A stretch of DNA of 64,000 nucleotides from Bog-756 sp963734435 (lineage in GTDB: Bacteria; Actinomycetota; Acidimicrobiia; Acidimicrobiales; RAAP-2). Below are positions 8,655-18,801 of the stretch, in pieces (within the stretch, counting starts at the first letter, position 1; the number at the start of each line of letters is the position of its first letter). Made by a program: the position numbers and the translations under genes. The notes under the pieces are model-generated. The model was not told where the DNA came from. It was given only the letters and a program-made list of their open reading frames with translations, and searched no databases. The stretch spans positions 1 to 64,000 of the forward strand of contig CAVTHA010000008.1 in the NCBI GenBank assembly GCA_963734435.1, given 5' to 3'.

Positions 8655-9873
8655 ATGCCCGACGATCTCCCGCCGTCCGGATCGGGGCCGGACGACGCTC
8701 GCGGGCCCGGCGGCACCCCGGAGGGACCACCGGTCCTGTCCCGCAGTGACCTCCGACGCCAGGCCCGCCGCAACCGGAGCGGTTGGATGCGGGTGCGCTG
8801 GTACGGACTGGGCGGCCTGGCCGTCGTCATCGTGGCGGCGCTGCTCGTCGTCATGCTCAGCCAAGGGAGGAAAGAGGCGGCGGCCAAGGATCCCCCGACG
8901 ACGACCACGACCACGGCATCGGCGCCTGTGCCGCTCTGCCCGCTCACCGGGGCGCCCGCCCCGGCGGAGCCGTACCGGCTCGTCCCGCCCTCGGCGTCAA
9001 GATCGGGAACTACTCGGGGGACCGGCCGTCGGCCGGACTCAACCAGGCCGACATCGTGTTCGAGGAGCCGGTCGAGGGGGCCATCACCCGGCTCTTGGCC
9101 GTCTTCCAGTGCCAGGGTGCCTCTCTCGTGGGTGACCTGCGCTCGGCCCGTGAGCCCGACGTCGGCATCCTCTCTCCCTCTCGGATCCGCTATTCGCCCA
9201 CGCCGGCGGCATCAACCCGGTGCTCGCCCTGCTCAGCTCGTCACCCCTCATCGACAAGAACCTGCTGGACGCCAGTGCATCGACCCTGATCCATCCGGCG
9301 GGACGGTTCTCCCCCTACTCCACCTTCGCCAACACCTCCACGCTGTGGGCCCTCGATCCGGCCGACACATCGCCGCCCGCGCCAATCTTCCAGTACTCGG
9401 CCGCGCTTCCCGGCGGTGCGGTCCCAGGCTCGGGAGCCAGCGTGCACATCCCGTTCTCGTCCTCGTCGGACGTGACCTGGCAGTGGAGCGCGCCGGCCGG
9501 TGCCTACCTTCGGTCCTACTCGGGAACGCCGGACAAGCTCCTCGACGGGACCCAGACCGCGGCAGCCAACGTGGTCGTCATGTCAGTACAGACATCCATC
9601 GGGTACTGGGTCGAGAACGAACAAGGGGGCCGCGAGGTCGACGTCACGGCCACCGGTTCGGGCCCTCTGGTCGTGATGCGGAACGGCGCAGCCATCACCG
9701 GCACCTGGAGTCGGACGGCCCTCACCCAGCCGGCGACGCTCACCGGGCCCGGTGGAACCCCGATCACCCTGCAGCCCGGCAATACCTGGGTCGAGCTCGT
9801 GCCCGACGGGATCCCCGTGACCGCCGACCCGGTCCCGGCAGTTGCACCGGGGTCGTCGACGACCGCCCGCTGA
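8655..9873 (+). CDS. DUF3048 (YerB-like) membrane-anchored protein, frameshifted
   Basis: The N-terminal part is cytoplasmic with one transmembrane helix (GLGGLAVVIVAALLVVMLS), then a Thr-rich linker and CPLTGAPAP. After a frame change near 8975-8995 comes the DUF3048 core (ALGVKIGNYSGDRPSAGLNQ, DIVFEEPVEGAITRLLAVFQ, LRSAREPDVGIL). After a second change near 9190 comes the rest with the DUF3048 C-terminal domain (VVMRNGAAITGTWSR, NTWVELVPDG). Family members are envelope proteins of unknown function. Length is normal apart from the two shifts. It is divergent from recA across the SOS box. Confidence 0.8.
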
Positions 9874-9926
9874 GCAGGGCGACCGCCTGGACCGTCGAGG
9901 ACGGCCGAGGCTTCTCGAATGGCGCA

Positions 9927-10245
9927 CTAGCCGGCAGCTACGAGTCCCTCCGCCGCCCGTTCGGTGATGCCGCGGAGCGTGGCACAGTGGTGTCGACCTT
10001 CCCGAGATTGAACTGGCTCAGCAATTCGGTCGTCGGGCGCGCCACGTACTCGCGCCGGCCGACATAGAGCCTCCCCCTCGGACGTCGGGTTCGCCTCCAA
10101 CTCCTCAGGCCTCGTCAGATTCCGCCCAGCGGTCCCGGCCCGCGCCACGGTGGCGTGAGGGCTACGGGCCTCGCTGCAGCACGTGGTGACGGAGCTCAGG
10201 GCCCAGTAGGGCTGGGATAGGAACCGGCCGGTCGTCACGTGGGCG
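9927..10245 (-). pseudogene. possible remnant of a 2'-5' RNA ligase-like gene (ThpR)
   Basis: One minus-strand frame keeps two HxT motifs, HVTTGRFL and, 28 residues later, PHATVARAG. Paired HxTx motifs define the 2H phosphoesterase/ThpR family, which normally has about 80 residues between them, so an internal part would be missing. ThpR often neighbours cinA and recA in actinobacteria, which fits the place. No start codon or complete domain can be built. The call rests on two motifs and context. Confidence 0.35.
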
Positions 10246-10249
10246 ACGG

Positions 10250-11608
10250 CTAGCCCGAGGGGGCTCCCGCCGGTTTGGCCGGGGAGACATGCAGGGTGCG
10301 GCGTAGAAGGTCCAGTGCGGCGATGGTGGCGTACTGCCGGACCCGGTCACGGTCGCCCGGCACATTGAAACCGACAGACTCAGTCGAATGGCCGGGTCGG
10401 GACAGGCCGACAAACACCGTGCCCGGCGGTAGGCCGTCCTGGGATTCCGGGCCCGCCACCCCGGTGATCGAGAGGCCGACGTCGGACCCGAGGACCCGGC
10501 AGGCACCCTCGGCCATGGCCCGCGCCGCCACCTCGGACACCACCGGGCCCTCCGGCACGCCGAGCACCCTGTACTTGACATCCGAGGCATAGGAGACCAC
10601 CGAGCCGCAGAACCACCGGCTGGCTCCCGGCACATTGACCAGACGCGAGGCAGCCAGTCCCCCGGTGAGCGACTCGGCCAGCCCGAGCGAGAGCCCGTCG
10701 GAAGCCAATGCCGTGGCCACCGCGTCCTCTATGGCGGCATCGTCGATGCCGAACACCACGTCACCGGCTGCGGCCGTGAGGATGCGTCGGATCTCCGTCT
10801 CTTGCTTGTCGAGCAGCTCTGCCGCACGGTGCTCGTCGACCGCCCGTACGGTGACCCGCACCTTGATGCCCTCGATCCCACTGGCCAGAAAGGCGACGGT
10901 GGCGGTCTCGCGGGCGGTGGCGGTCTCGCGGGCGGTGCCGGCGGGGCCGTCGTCGGGACCGGAAGACGACTCCCTGAGCCGATCGAGCTCCTCGATGTGG
11001 CCGGCCAACGCCTCGGCCAGACCGGACTCGGTCATGCCCCAGGTTCGGATGACCCGGCTGGCGATGACCCCGGAGACCTCCCCGCGTTCGGCCATCCGCC
11101 GCTGGAGATCCGGGACGATGGCCCGTTCGAACATCTCGGCCATCTCATAGGGCACCCCGGGAACGGCGTAGATCACCTTGTGTCCGACCGGGCAGATGAG
11201 GCCCGGCGCGGTGCCCTTGGTCTGCGGGATGACCGTGGCCCCTTCGGGCACATCCGCCTGGCGCAGATTGGAGTCGGCCATCGCCCGTCTCCGGCTCGAG
11301 AACATGGCGCGGATCCGCTCGACGACCGCCTCGTCGCGGCGCAGCGGGACGTTCATGACCTCGGCGATAGCCTGCCGGGTGATGTCGTCGTGGGTAGGGC
11401 CCAGACCGCCGCAAACGATGACCCCGTCGCTCCTGGCCAGCGCGGTACGGAAGGCCAGCACCATACGTGTCTGGTTGTCTCCGACCGCCTGGTGGAAATG
11501 GGACGCGACACCGGTGGCGGCCAGGTGCTCTCCCATCCATGCCGAGTTGGTGTCGGTGATCTGGCCGAGCAGTAGCTCGGTGCCGACCGCGACGATCTCG
11601 ATGCGCAC
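10250..11608 (-). CDS. cinA: CinA family protein (competence/damage-inducible; NMN amidohydrolase type)
   Basis: A 452-residue two-domain protein. The N-terminal MoaB/MogA-like domain starts VRIEIVAVGTELLLGQITDT and contains GGLGPTHDDITRQA. The C-terminal domain has LGLAESLTGGLAASRLVNVP and SITGVAGPE, the nicotinamide-nucleotide amidase region. CinA proteins recycle NMN or hydrolyse ADP-ribose. The GTG start at 11608 lies five bases past the pgsA stop. The frame is open much further upstream, but only through the pgsA region. An 18-bp tandem duplication adds a second TARETA unit in the linker. Intact. Confidence 0.92.
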   Translation of the reverse strand: MRIEIVAVGTELLLGQITDTNSAWMGEHLAATGVASHFHQAVGDNQTRMVLAFRTALARSDGVIVCGGLGPTHDDITRQAIAEVMNVPLRRDEAVVERIRAMFSSRRRAMADSNLRQADVPEGATVIPQTKGTAPGLICPVGHKVIYAVPGVPYEMAEMFERAIVPDLQRRMAERGEVSGVIASRVIRTWGMTESGLAEALAGHIEELDRLRESSSGPDDGPAGTARETATARETATVAFLASGIEGIKVRVTVRAVDEHRAAELLDKQETEIRRILTAAAGDVVFGIDDAAIEDAVATALASDGLSLGLAESLTGGLAASRLVNVPGASRWFCGSVVSYASDVKYRVLGVPEGPVVSEVAARAMAEGACRVLGSDVGLSITGVAGPESQDGLPPGTVFVGLSRPGHSTESVGFNVPGDRDRVRQYATIAALDLLRRTLHVSPAKPAGAPSG

Positions 11609-11613
11609 GTGGG

Positions 11614-12318
11614 TCAGGCGGCCGAACGTGGGTCGTCGGCCGGGTCTGCCGCGAGCCCTCCGCCCCTGTCGCCCCGGCGGGACGCCCGCCGGCCGTCGAG
11701 GAGGTACTGGCCGCCGGTGAACAGGGTCATGGCGGCGGCCACCCAGATCGCCGTCGAGAGGATGGCCCGGTGGCCGGCCAGGGGAGGTGCCAGGCAGAGC
11801 CCGATTGCCAGGTCCTGGAGGAGGGTCTTCCATTTGGCGGTGGTGCGGGCCGGGATCGACACGCCGTGACGGCCGACCACCGACCGGTAGACGCTCATGG
11901 CCACCTCTCGGGTCGCGATCAGGATCACCGGAACCCACCAGACGATCCCTTTCGCCACCAGGGCGAACAGTGCCCCGAGCACCACGAACTTGTCTGCCAG
12001 CGGATCGAGGAAGGCACCGGAGTGGGTGGTTCCCTGTTTGCGGGCCAACCAACCGTCGACACCATCGGACAGAGCCAACACGCCTCCGAAGACGAAAATG
12101 AACCAATTTGCTCCCCACGCCATGATCAGCCCGATGAGCACCGGCGTGGCCAGCAATCGGAGCACGGTGATCCCGTTGGCCGGGGTCAGGACGGCTGAAG
12201 GACCGAAGGTGGTGGCCCGGGTCGCCGACCCACGAGCGGCCGGCCTCTGAGGCCCGGGTGCACCCGCTACCGGCGCGTTCGGCACGGGCACGTTGGGATG
12301 CAGAGCGCCGCCGCTCAT
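11614..12318 (-). CDS. pgsA: CDP-diacylglycerol-glycerol-3-phosphate 3-phosphatidyltransferase
   Basis: A 234-residue integral membrane enzyme carrying the CDP-alcohol phosphotransferase signature SDGVDGWLARKQ followed by SGAFLDPLADKFV, which binds the metal and CDP. It transfers phosphatidyl to glycerol-3-phosphate in phosphatidylglycerol and cardiolipin synthesis, though with only this signature another glycerophosphatide synthase cannot be excluded. Several hydrophobic helices flank the motif. The ATG at 12318 overlaps the rimO stop (ATGA), and cinA starts five bases after its own stop. Confidence 0.9.
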   Translation of the reverse strand: MSGGALHPNVPVPNAPVAGAPGPQRPAARGSATRATTFGPSAVLTPANGITVLRLLATPVLIGLIMAWGANWFIFVFGGVLALSDGVDGWLARKQGTTHSGAFLDPLADKFVVLGALFALVAKGIVWWVPVILIATREVAMSVYRSVVGRHGVSIPARTTAKWKTLLQDLAIGLCLAPPLAGHRAILSTAIWVAAAMTLFTGGQYLLDGRRASRRGDRGGGLAADPADDPRSAA

Positions 12319-13700
12319 TCGACACCCGCCGGAACAGGCGCACGCCGCAAAGCCGCAGGGCCCGCGGCCTCGATGGGAGCGGCGATCAGGTCGGGACCAT
12401 CTGCCCCCCTCACCACGGCCTGCACGAAGGACCCCACGGGTACGTCGGCGGGCAGTGACACCATCTCGTCGATCTCCGGCGCCTCCCGATAGGTCCGGCC
12501 CTCGCCTGGGGACATCCACCAGCACCTCCACCGTCGTCCCGATGAGCTCGTCCGCCGCCCGGCGGTAACGGCGTCCGGCGCTCGGAACACTCGCGGCAGG
12601 CGCTCGGCGACGAGCTCCGCCGGTACATGGCCGTCGAGGTCGGCGGCGTAGGCGCCGTGCTCGTTGCTGAAGGGGAAAAACCCGACCCAGTCGAGCCGGG
12701 CCTCGTCGAGCCACTCGAGGAGGCGGTCGTGGTCGGCCTCGGTCTCCCCGGCAACCCGACGATGGACGAGGACCGGACGCTGCATTCGGTTCGGAGGCCC
12801 GGATCGAATGGATCGATCAGCACCGATGCCATCGCCCCACCGGCGCGACTGCTTTCACTAGCGGCCGGGAAACGTGCTGCAGCGAGAGGTCGAAGAACGG
12901 GACACCGGTGGCCAAGACGGCATCATGAGCGCGTCGTCGAGGTGGACGGGTAAGGTAGAGCAGGCGGGTCCAGGATCCTGCTGCGCTACGGCCGTGATCA
13001 GCTCCACGATCGGGCGACTGCTGGCGGTGAGCTGGCCGGTGGTCGCGACGTCGTTGGCCGCCACTCCGATCGAGACCGAATGCAACGCCAGATCCTGGGC
13101 CACGAGCACCACTTCTCGCAGCGCCCGCTCCGGGCCGGCCAGCTGTTCCACCTCGTCGAGGATGGACTGCCGGGTGCGCGCGCCGCTTCCCGCGGAACCG
13201 ACGGGATGGCGCAGAAAGTGCAATTCCGGGTGCACCCTCCGCCACCTTCACATACTCGACCACGGGGCGGGGCGGGAGGCCGGGCAGGTCGAGGAGATCG
13301 AAGGACGGAAGGGGCTGGCGACCCGGTGACGAGGTCTTGGATCCGAGCGTCACTGGCATTCCGGTGCCGATTGGCTCGACCGGGGTGAGAGACGTCCCGA
13401 ACGGAGCCACCAGGTCGACCTCGGGAGGGAGATTGGCCAACTCGTCCCGTTACCGTTCGGCCATGCACCCGGTCACGACCAACTTCGCCCCGCTTCGACG
13501 GGCCTCCGAAAGGGTAAGCACCGTCTCGATCGAGCCCCTCCCGGGCCGCCTTGATGAAGGCAGAGGTGTGACCACGACGAGGTCAGCCTCCTCTGGGACA
13601 CCCGCCGCCTGCAGCCGTCGCTTCCAGTGTCCCGACGAGCTCGCCCGAGTCAACCCGGTCTTCGGGCAGCCAGTGTCTCGATCCAAGACCGCTCGGTCAC
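12315..13700 (-). CDS. rimO: ribosomal protein S12 methylthiotransferase RimO, multiply frameshifted
   Basis: From a GTG at 13700 the protein would begin VTERSWIETLGCPK, then ETVLTLSEARRSGAKLVVTG, the radical-SAM cluster motif CTRNCTFCAIP, ILDEVEQLAGPERALREVVL, SLQHVSRPLVK, and the RimO-type end RLDWVGFFPFSNEHGAYAAD. These pieces fall in different frames, needing about six single-base corrections, some in short homopolymer runs (an expected GGG read as GG in the LGCPK region). The span of 1386 bases is what an intact rimO needs. RimO methylthiolates an aspartate of S12. The TRAM-like end overlaps the pgsA start. Confidence 0.85.
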
Positions 13701-13815
13701 CAGGACAATCTACCAGATGATGCTATTCGTGACCGCCGGTGTCACCTCGGGGTGACGCTGGCCTCCTGATGTCCTGCCTGCATCTGTCTCTCCGACGCCT
13801 TTAGACATTGCTAAG

Positions 13816-13905
13816 CGGAGAGGGAGGGATTTGAACCTTCGGACCCAGTCTCCCAGGTCAACTCATTAGCAGTGAGTCCGATTCGGCCGCTCTCTGCACC
13901 TCTCC
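13816..13905 (-). tRNA. tRNA-Ser(GCT)
   Basis: A 90-base class II tRNA: acceptor stem GGAGAGG/CCTCTCC, anticodon stem ACTCA/TGAGT around the loop CTGCTAA (anticodon GCT), a long variable arm, T-arm with GGTTCAAATCC, discriminator G, CCA not encoded. Its 5' half, from the anticodon loop outward, is repeated at 33122-33162 and marks an integration site. Confidence 0.95.
13864..13905. repeat. left attachment repeat (5' half of tRNA-Ser)
   Basis: This 42-base segment covers the anticodon loop to the 5' end of tRNA-Ser(GCT). It is found again at 33122-33162 with a single missing base. An integrase gene starts about 110 bases to the right of each copy. Confidence 0.8.
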
Positions 13906-13956
13906 GTGCTGGTCAGGCTAGGTTTTTGGGTTCTCCAGTCCCGACCATCTTGCGCC

Positions 13957-13977
13957 ATGTCCTATTCTCGTCCTATT
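13957..13977. repeat. candidate integrase arm-type site, left
   Basis: The sequence ATGTCCTATTCTCGTCCTAT recurs with A/T changes at 32996-33016, just inside the right attachment repeat. The paired placement suggests Int binding sites. Confidence 0.5.
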
Positions 13978-14010
13978 ATTTGGAGTGGGATTAGGACAGG
14001 GAGGGCAGAC

Positions 14011-15144
14011 ATGACCAGGCAAGCATACGGGGCGGGCAGCCTGTTGGAACGTGAGCCGGGGGTGTGGCGGCTCCACGTCGTGGTCGACGGCAAGCAGGTG
14101 CAGAGGACGTTCCGTGGCACCAAGGCGGCGGCTCAGAAGGCACTGAAGGTGATGGACGGAGACCCGGCCCGACGCCACCGACGGATGGGCGCACATTCGG
14201 TGACCTGTTGGACGAGTGGATGCGGTTCCAGAAGTCTCGCGGCCGTGCGCCGAAAACCCTCAGCGAGAACCGTCGGGAGATTGATCGTCGTATCCGGCCC
14301 CGACTCGGACACGTCCCCATCGCCGATCTGACCGCTCACGACCTCGACAGCGCCTACTCCGCTTGGCAGGCCGAGGGTTTGGCCGACTTCTCCGTCCACC
14401 GTCATGCGGCCGTCATCTCCGCCGCGCTGGCTCGGGGGTCAAATGGGACTGGCTGGACTCCAACCCAGCAGTCAGGGCCAGCGCCTGCCGACGGCCGTGA
14501 GCAGCCGCAAGCTGGTGACGCCAACGCCTGACCACGTCGCCAAGCTCGTCAAGACGGCCCAGGACGATGACCCCGTCATGGCGGCTGCGGTGGCCCTGGC
14601 CTTTGTCACCGGGGCTCGCCGGGGCGAGTTGTGCGCCCTCCGGTGGTCGGGTAGGCGCGACATCGACCTCAGGGGCGGCACCGTCCGTATCGAGCGGTCC
14701 CTTTCCCAGGCGGACGGCAATCTGACGGTCAAGACCACCAAGACCGGCCGGGGCCGAACCGTCGCCCTCGACGCCCGCTCCCTGACCATCCTGAAGCACC
14801 ACCGGAAGTGGCAGGAGGGCCTAGCCGAGCGGGCCGAGTCTCCCCTGGTGGCCGACCCCTACGTGCTGAGCGACAACGCCAACGGGGCGAGGCCGATGGA
14901 GCCCAGCAAGGTCACCGACCGGTTCACGGCCCTACGGGCCACGGCGAAGGTCAAAGGTGTCCGGTTCCACGACCTGCGGCACGCCCACGTCACCCAACTC
15001 CTCAGCGCCGGGGTGGACGCCACGACGGTAGCGACTCGGGTCGGTCACGCCAGCACGAGGATGACCCTCGACCGTTACGGCCACGCCCTGCCGGCCGGTG
15101 ACCGTGGCGCGGCTGCCGTGATCGGGGCGCTGCTACCTGGATGA
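14011..15144 (+). CDS. tyrosine site-specific integrase, frameshifted
   Basis: Starts MTRQAYGAGSLLEREPGVW after the ribosome site GGGAGGGC. The N-terminal arm-binding and SAM-like core-binding domains (FGDLLDEWMRFQKSRGRAPK, VPIADLTAHDLDSAY) continue in another frame after a shift near 14165-14190, and further shifts lie at about 14435-14475. The catalytic domain then reads through intact: Arg in TGARRGELCALRW, HxxR in FHDLRHAHVTQ, His in RVGHAST and the nucleophile Tyr in LDRYGHAL. The total span fits a normal 378-residue integrase. It stands beside tRNA-Ser and probably inserted the island. Confidence 0.85.
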
Positions 15145-15182
15145 GTGGTCGCAGTACTGCACGGATATTGCTGCCGAACCAC

Positions 15183-15843
15183 TCAGTAGACAGTCAGCCC
15201 AAAGTCGGCCGCGATTTTCCGTAGCGGTTCGGCTTCTCGGACAATGGGCCTTGTTTCGATGGGTTCTAACGGTACGTCATGAAAGACCGCCCAGAGCTCC
15301 CAATCGGAGTCGATCCTTGAGAGGTAGCGGATTCCTCCGTACATGTCCCCACCCTCAAGACCGTCCTTGAAGGCCCAGGACGCGATGCAACCGCGTGACC
15401 CTGCGGTCGGGGCCTCTGACCGTCGACACGTCTAAGTCCTGGTATCCGAGTGCCGAGAGTCCCAATGCCAACTTCGCCCGAAGGAACTGGTGCGTCTGCC
15501 GAGATTCCAGGTCCAAGAATGGCCAGGGTGGCTCGACGTTCACAAGCACGGATGACCTCCGCTGACGCCACTCTTGGGGCACCGCTCCAACTTCCATGAA
15601 CCCGCGGTCACGCGATTCCTGCTCAACGAGGGCGAGCATGTCAAGACTGGGGCGGAACGCGCCCAACGTCTCACCGAAACATCCCTCAAGGGTCGTCGAG
15701 AAATAGAGCACGCCGAAGTCCGCATCTGGACTATCGAATCGGTTCCCCGCCGTTGTTGAGAGGAGCGTATGCGGTTGTGGCGGTCGGACTGCCAGCGGAT
15801 TGTCGCCGCGGCCGACTCGCCACAGACCCGCGCTGGCGGTCAT
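15183..15843 (-). CDS. RES-domain toxin, frameshifted
   Basis: The protein starts MTASAGLWRVGRGDNPL, with the RES arginine in LWRVGR and FSTTLEGCFGETLGAFRP carrying the glutamate. Near 15380-15400 the frame moves, and the C-terminus reads GGDMYGGIRYLSRIDSDWEL, whose RYLSR supplies the serine of the R-E-S triad, then ELWAVFHDVPLE. RES toxins such as MbcT degrade NAD+. It lies directly downstream of an Xre/MbcA-type antitoxin gene, in the usual order. Whether it is active depends on whether the shift is real. Confidence 0.75.
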
Positions 15844-15903
15844 AGTACCACGGCCGGCTGGGACGGAACCATAGTGGCGAACCCTACCGGTGCATTACTT
15901 CAG

Positions 15904-16283
15904 CTATCGGCCCGACACATAAGCCTTTGCAGCGACCGAGGCAGCCTTCAGGTTTCCGTCATGGATCGCTCGGCAGGTGAAACATCATCGAGCTGAGGAT
16001 TGATACCGATCATCCATGCTTGGACCGTATGCGGGCTCTCCTCGTCCTGAAGGAGGTGAAAGATTTGAAACGCCATCCGTAGGCGATCCTCGGCATCAGC
16101 TCGTGGGTGTTGCCCCCGGCGAATCCACTGACCCACTGTCTTCGGATCACTTACGTCCGCCATATAAGCGACAAGCTTCTGCCCGAGGGTCTCCTGAAGA
16201 AAATTCCGCGATGTCGGCGATGTCAAAGGACGGCACCTGCCTCCGATCCGCGCGTCTTCCGACCGGGTCCTCAGACTTGGCAT
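15904..16283 (-). CDS. Xre/MbcA/ParS-type antitoxin, frameshifted near its end
   Basis: Recognisable from GQKLVAYMADVSDPKTVGQW (the HTH-like part), ADAEDRLRMAFQIFHLL and TVQAWMIGINPQLDDVSPAE, the toxin-binding domain. A base change near 15965 would carry the frame on to AIHDGNLKAASVAAKAYVSG, the normal C-terminal helix, ending at 15904; without it a stop follows sooner. Antitoxins of this family bind the RES toxin next door and repress their own promoter. The toxin start lies about 60 bases downstream. The start codon is uncertain. Confidence 0.7.
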
Positions 16284-16359
16284 CGTGACCTCCCTAGCAA
16301 TGGCCCCAGGTCCGACCCTAGGCCACTCCTACCCATCAGAGGGGGTCTTTCCCCAGCTG

Positions 16360-16394
16360 ATGCACACCCTATGCACACCCTTATACACAACCCT
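16360..16394. repeat. 11-bp iteron-like repeats with a DnaA-box-like site
   Basis: ATGCACACCCT occurs twice head to tail (16360-16370, 16371-16381) and a related third unit, TATACACAACCCT, follows. The join contains TTATACACA, one base from the DnaA box TTATCCACA. It sits upstream of the antitoxin gene and could be its operator or part of a replication or transfer origin of the island. Confidence 0.45.
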
Positions 16395-16461
16395 TACCCG
16401 GCTAGTATAGGGGCCTTTAACACTACCACAAACACGGGCCTCGTGTCGACCGGGCTCGGAT

Positions 16462-16763
16462 TTGCCTGGTCAGGGCCCCTGTCCGGTTCCTTTTGGGCTG
16501 GCCAGGGTCAAGACGAGCTTTTGGGTGCTTGGCGTTGCGACCGACGCCTACCCTGGCCACGTGGAGCACTATGCCAATGCCTTCACCCTGACCTCGGAGC
16601 ACTGCTTCCGGTTGATTCAGGTCGAAGGGACCGGGCACGCTCAACACTGTCCGTACCTCATGATGTGGAGGGGTCGGTTCAAGGACGCGCGGGCAAGTGG
16701 CACACCGTGAAGGCGTGCGACGGCCACCGTGCCGACCTGGACGCGGTGCAGCGGATTAGGTGA
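16462..16763 (+). CDS. unknown small protein, HYANAF family copy 1, frameshifted
   Basis: The protein contains HVEHYANAFTLTSEHCFRLI, then GTGHAQHCPYLMMWRGRFKD. After one extra base near 16690 it continues GKWHTVKACDGHRADLDAVQ to a TGA at 16763. I do not recognise a named family. Two relatives occur in this window: a fragment at 19433-19476 (CDRHRADLDAVQRV) and a broken copy on the other strand at 39250-39395 (VDHYANAF). The start is unclear; TTG 16462 or a later codon. Confidence 0.5.
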
Positions 16764-17071
16764 GATCGTCGAGCCCGTGAGGGCTGGGTGGTCGCCGCCC
16801 CAGACTGATGTGCGACACCCAGGCCCTCAGTGGAGTACGGGCACCAGGTCCGACGCTGGGCTCACCCGGACAGGAGTTCGCCTTCCCGCCGAACGTGGCC
16901 TCTGGATGATTTCCAGATTTGGGAGGTTCAATCGAAACTACTGCCGGGTCCGGAGCTGAGGCCGGCGGGACCCCGAACTCAACGGACCCAGCAGGACCAT
17001 GGCCACCGCGGTGCCGGTTGGGGTGGAAAATCCGTCGTCCGGCAACTTTTTGAAACAGAGTCTCGGCGGCG

Positions 17072-17909
17072 CTAGCTCCCCGCGTCCTGCCCTTGGCCGT
17101 CATGGACATGGCCCGTCCAGTTGGTGCCATCCCACCAGCGGAGCGGTGCTGCACCCCACGGATCCGCATACCAACCCGGTGGCGTCTGCGGTTGCGCTGG
17201 GGGCGCACTAGGCGCGGGCGGCGGCGGAGAGGCCGCCTGTGGTGGGCTGCTGGGCGGAGTGGGAGGTCGGGGCTCGCTCGGTTTCTGTTCGTCGATCTCC
17301 GCGAGGCCGGCCTCCAGCTCTTTCACCAGTGCATCGACACTCCCTCGAAAGTGCGCCGACGCCGGAGGTCGAGACGGAAGTCAAAGGAGGCCGAGAGGTC
17401 CGATCGATACCTGATGACCGTGGGCTTCTGGCGGTTCGACACCGAGAAGGTCGTCGAGCCATCGTCCGCGTGCTGGAATCCAATTAGCTTGGCGAAGGCA
17501 CACTCACGCGTCTGCTTGTTCCCCTGGAAGATCACCCGCTGATTCGTGATGAAGACCGTTCCAACGTCGATGGCCGTCGGTGTCGATGCGCCTTGGGCAT
17601 AGTGGCCCTTGCTGGCCCCGACGCGGTAGCGGACACTCCGTCCGCCTACACGCCGAATCCGGGACAGCACACCTTGGGAGCGGCCCTCCTGTACTGCCCC
17701 GGCCCACGGCGGTCCTCGATCAGGGCGGTCCCGTTGACCTCGTAGAACACGGCCTCACCCGACTTCAGCATTAGCCCCGAGCTTGCGTTCCCGTCGAAGT
17801 CTCGGGCAACGGTGAGCAGCTCGGTGTATCCGTCCCGCTCCTGCTGCCACGCTGCCATCGCCGCTGCGTATGCCTTGGTTGCTTTCCTGGCCCTCCGGTC
17901 TTCACTCAC
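17072..17909 (-). CDS. DUF2510-domain protein with PH-like core, frameshifted
   Basis: The GTG at 17909 follows GGAGG at eight bases. The protein starts VSEDRRARKATKAYAAAM, continues with GLMLKSGEAVFYEVNGTALI, changes frame near 17660 to AIDVGTVFITNQRVIFQGNK and ECAFAKLIGFQH (a bacterial PH-like or DUF2510-associated core), changes again near 17340, and ends with a Pro-rich linker and the DUF2510 motif PGWYADPWGAAPLRWWDGTN. DUF2510 is a short Trp-rich actinobacterial domain of unknown role. All three pieces are collinear, so one gene is likely. Confidence 0.7.
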
Positions 17910-18053
17910 CTTGCATGCCTCCGAACGCCGCCGCGTGCCCTCATGGTCTACTGCACCCGCCGAACTGACTGTCGCCTTTGGCGTTGAGCCAATGCCGAAG
18001 GTGCCCAAGCCGCAGTGTGCGCGAAGTTCTGATTCGCTTCGGACCGCTTCGAG

Positions 18054-18692
18054 CTAGCCGGCCGGGAGCTTATTGAGTGCCGTCCCGATGAGGGTTTGGA
18101 GCGTGGTGGTGTCAACGGAACCGACTCCTCCGAGACCGACGAGGGCTAAATAGTCCCCCTTCCGCATGAGGACGAATCCGACACCGATAGTGAAGCCCGA
18201 GACTGATCCAGACAGATCGTAAGCATTGCTTTCATCGCCCTGTGGCGGGAAGGACATGGCACCGACTGCCAGAGTTGTGTTCTTGCCGTTGTCAGTCGAC
18301 GTCACGCTCTTACAGGCATTCAAAGCATCCACGAGTTGGCGATATCGCTGTGATGCATTCGCGCTGCGATCGAGGACCTGGAATAGGATAGGTAGAGATC
18401 CACCTTGGTCAAATGTTGCATTGACCGACGTACCTGAGTGGGTTGTCGACGAGAAGCAGCCCGTAGTTGTCGAGGAGTTGGGTGAGTTGTCAACAACCCA
18501 GCCAGAGGGCAAGTCGTTGACAGTTAGCAATAGCGAGCTGAGAGCGGGACCCGCGGTCGTGGTAGTGACGGGGACAGATGCCTGCGTGGCTTGCGTTGCA
18601 GCCTTCGTCGTCGTGGGGGACGAGCTACCCGATGAGCAAGCGGAAAGGAACAGCGTGCTCAAACCCAGTGCCACCGCCATTTGCCTTCTCAT
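18054..18692 (-). CDS. putative lipoprotein of unknown function
   Basis: A 212-residue protein starting MRRQMAVALGLSTLFLSACS, a lipoprotein signal with lipobox LSAC (acylated Cys19), then a Ser/Thr-rich linker and a domain with LLLTVNDLPSGWVVDNSP and GFTIGVGFVLMRKGDYLALV. The LPSGW and late hydrophobic strand pattern resembles actinobacterial sensor-like lipoproteins, but I cannot name a family. The frame is intact. It should sit on the outer face of the membrane. The frame is open 15 codons further upstream without a signal. Confidence 0.6.
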   Translation of the reverse strand: MRRQMAVALGLSTLFLSACSSGSSSPTTTKAATQATQASVPVTTTTAGPALSSLLLTVNDLPSGWVVDNSPNSSTTTGCFSSTTHSGTSVNATFDQGGSLPILFQVLDRSANASQRYRQLVDALNACKSVTSTDNGKNTTLAVGAMSFPPQGDESNAYDLSGSVSGFTIGVGFVLMRKGDYLALVGLGGVGSVDTTTLQTLIGTALNKLPAG

Positions 18693-18801
18693 GTGGACGA
18701 TGTCGGCATATATAGGAATCGGCTTGAGGAAGGCCACCTCCGCCGCTGCCCTAACGGGCCATCCCGGGGCTATTGCGTCGATGTCCTCCGAGCTAGGGCG
18801 A

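Noticed and set aside
11609..12343. N-terminal extension of cinA to 12343
   Set aside because: The extension reads the pgsA gene in another frame; the CinA domain starts at GTG 11608.
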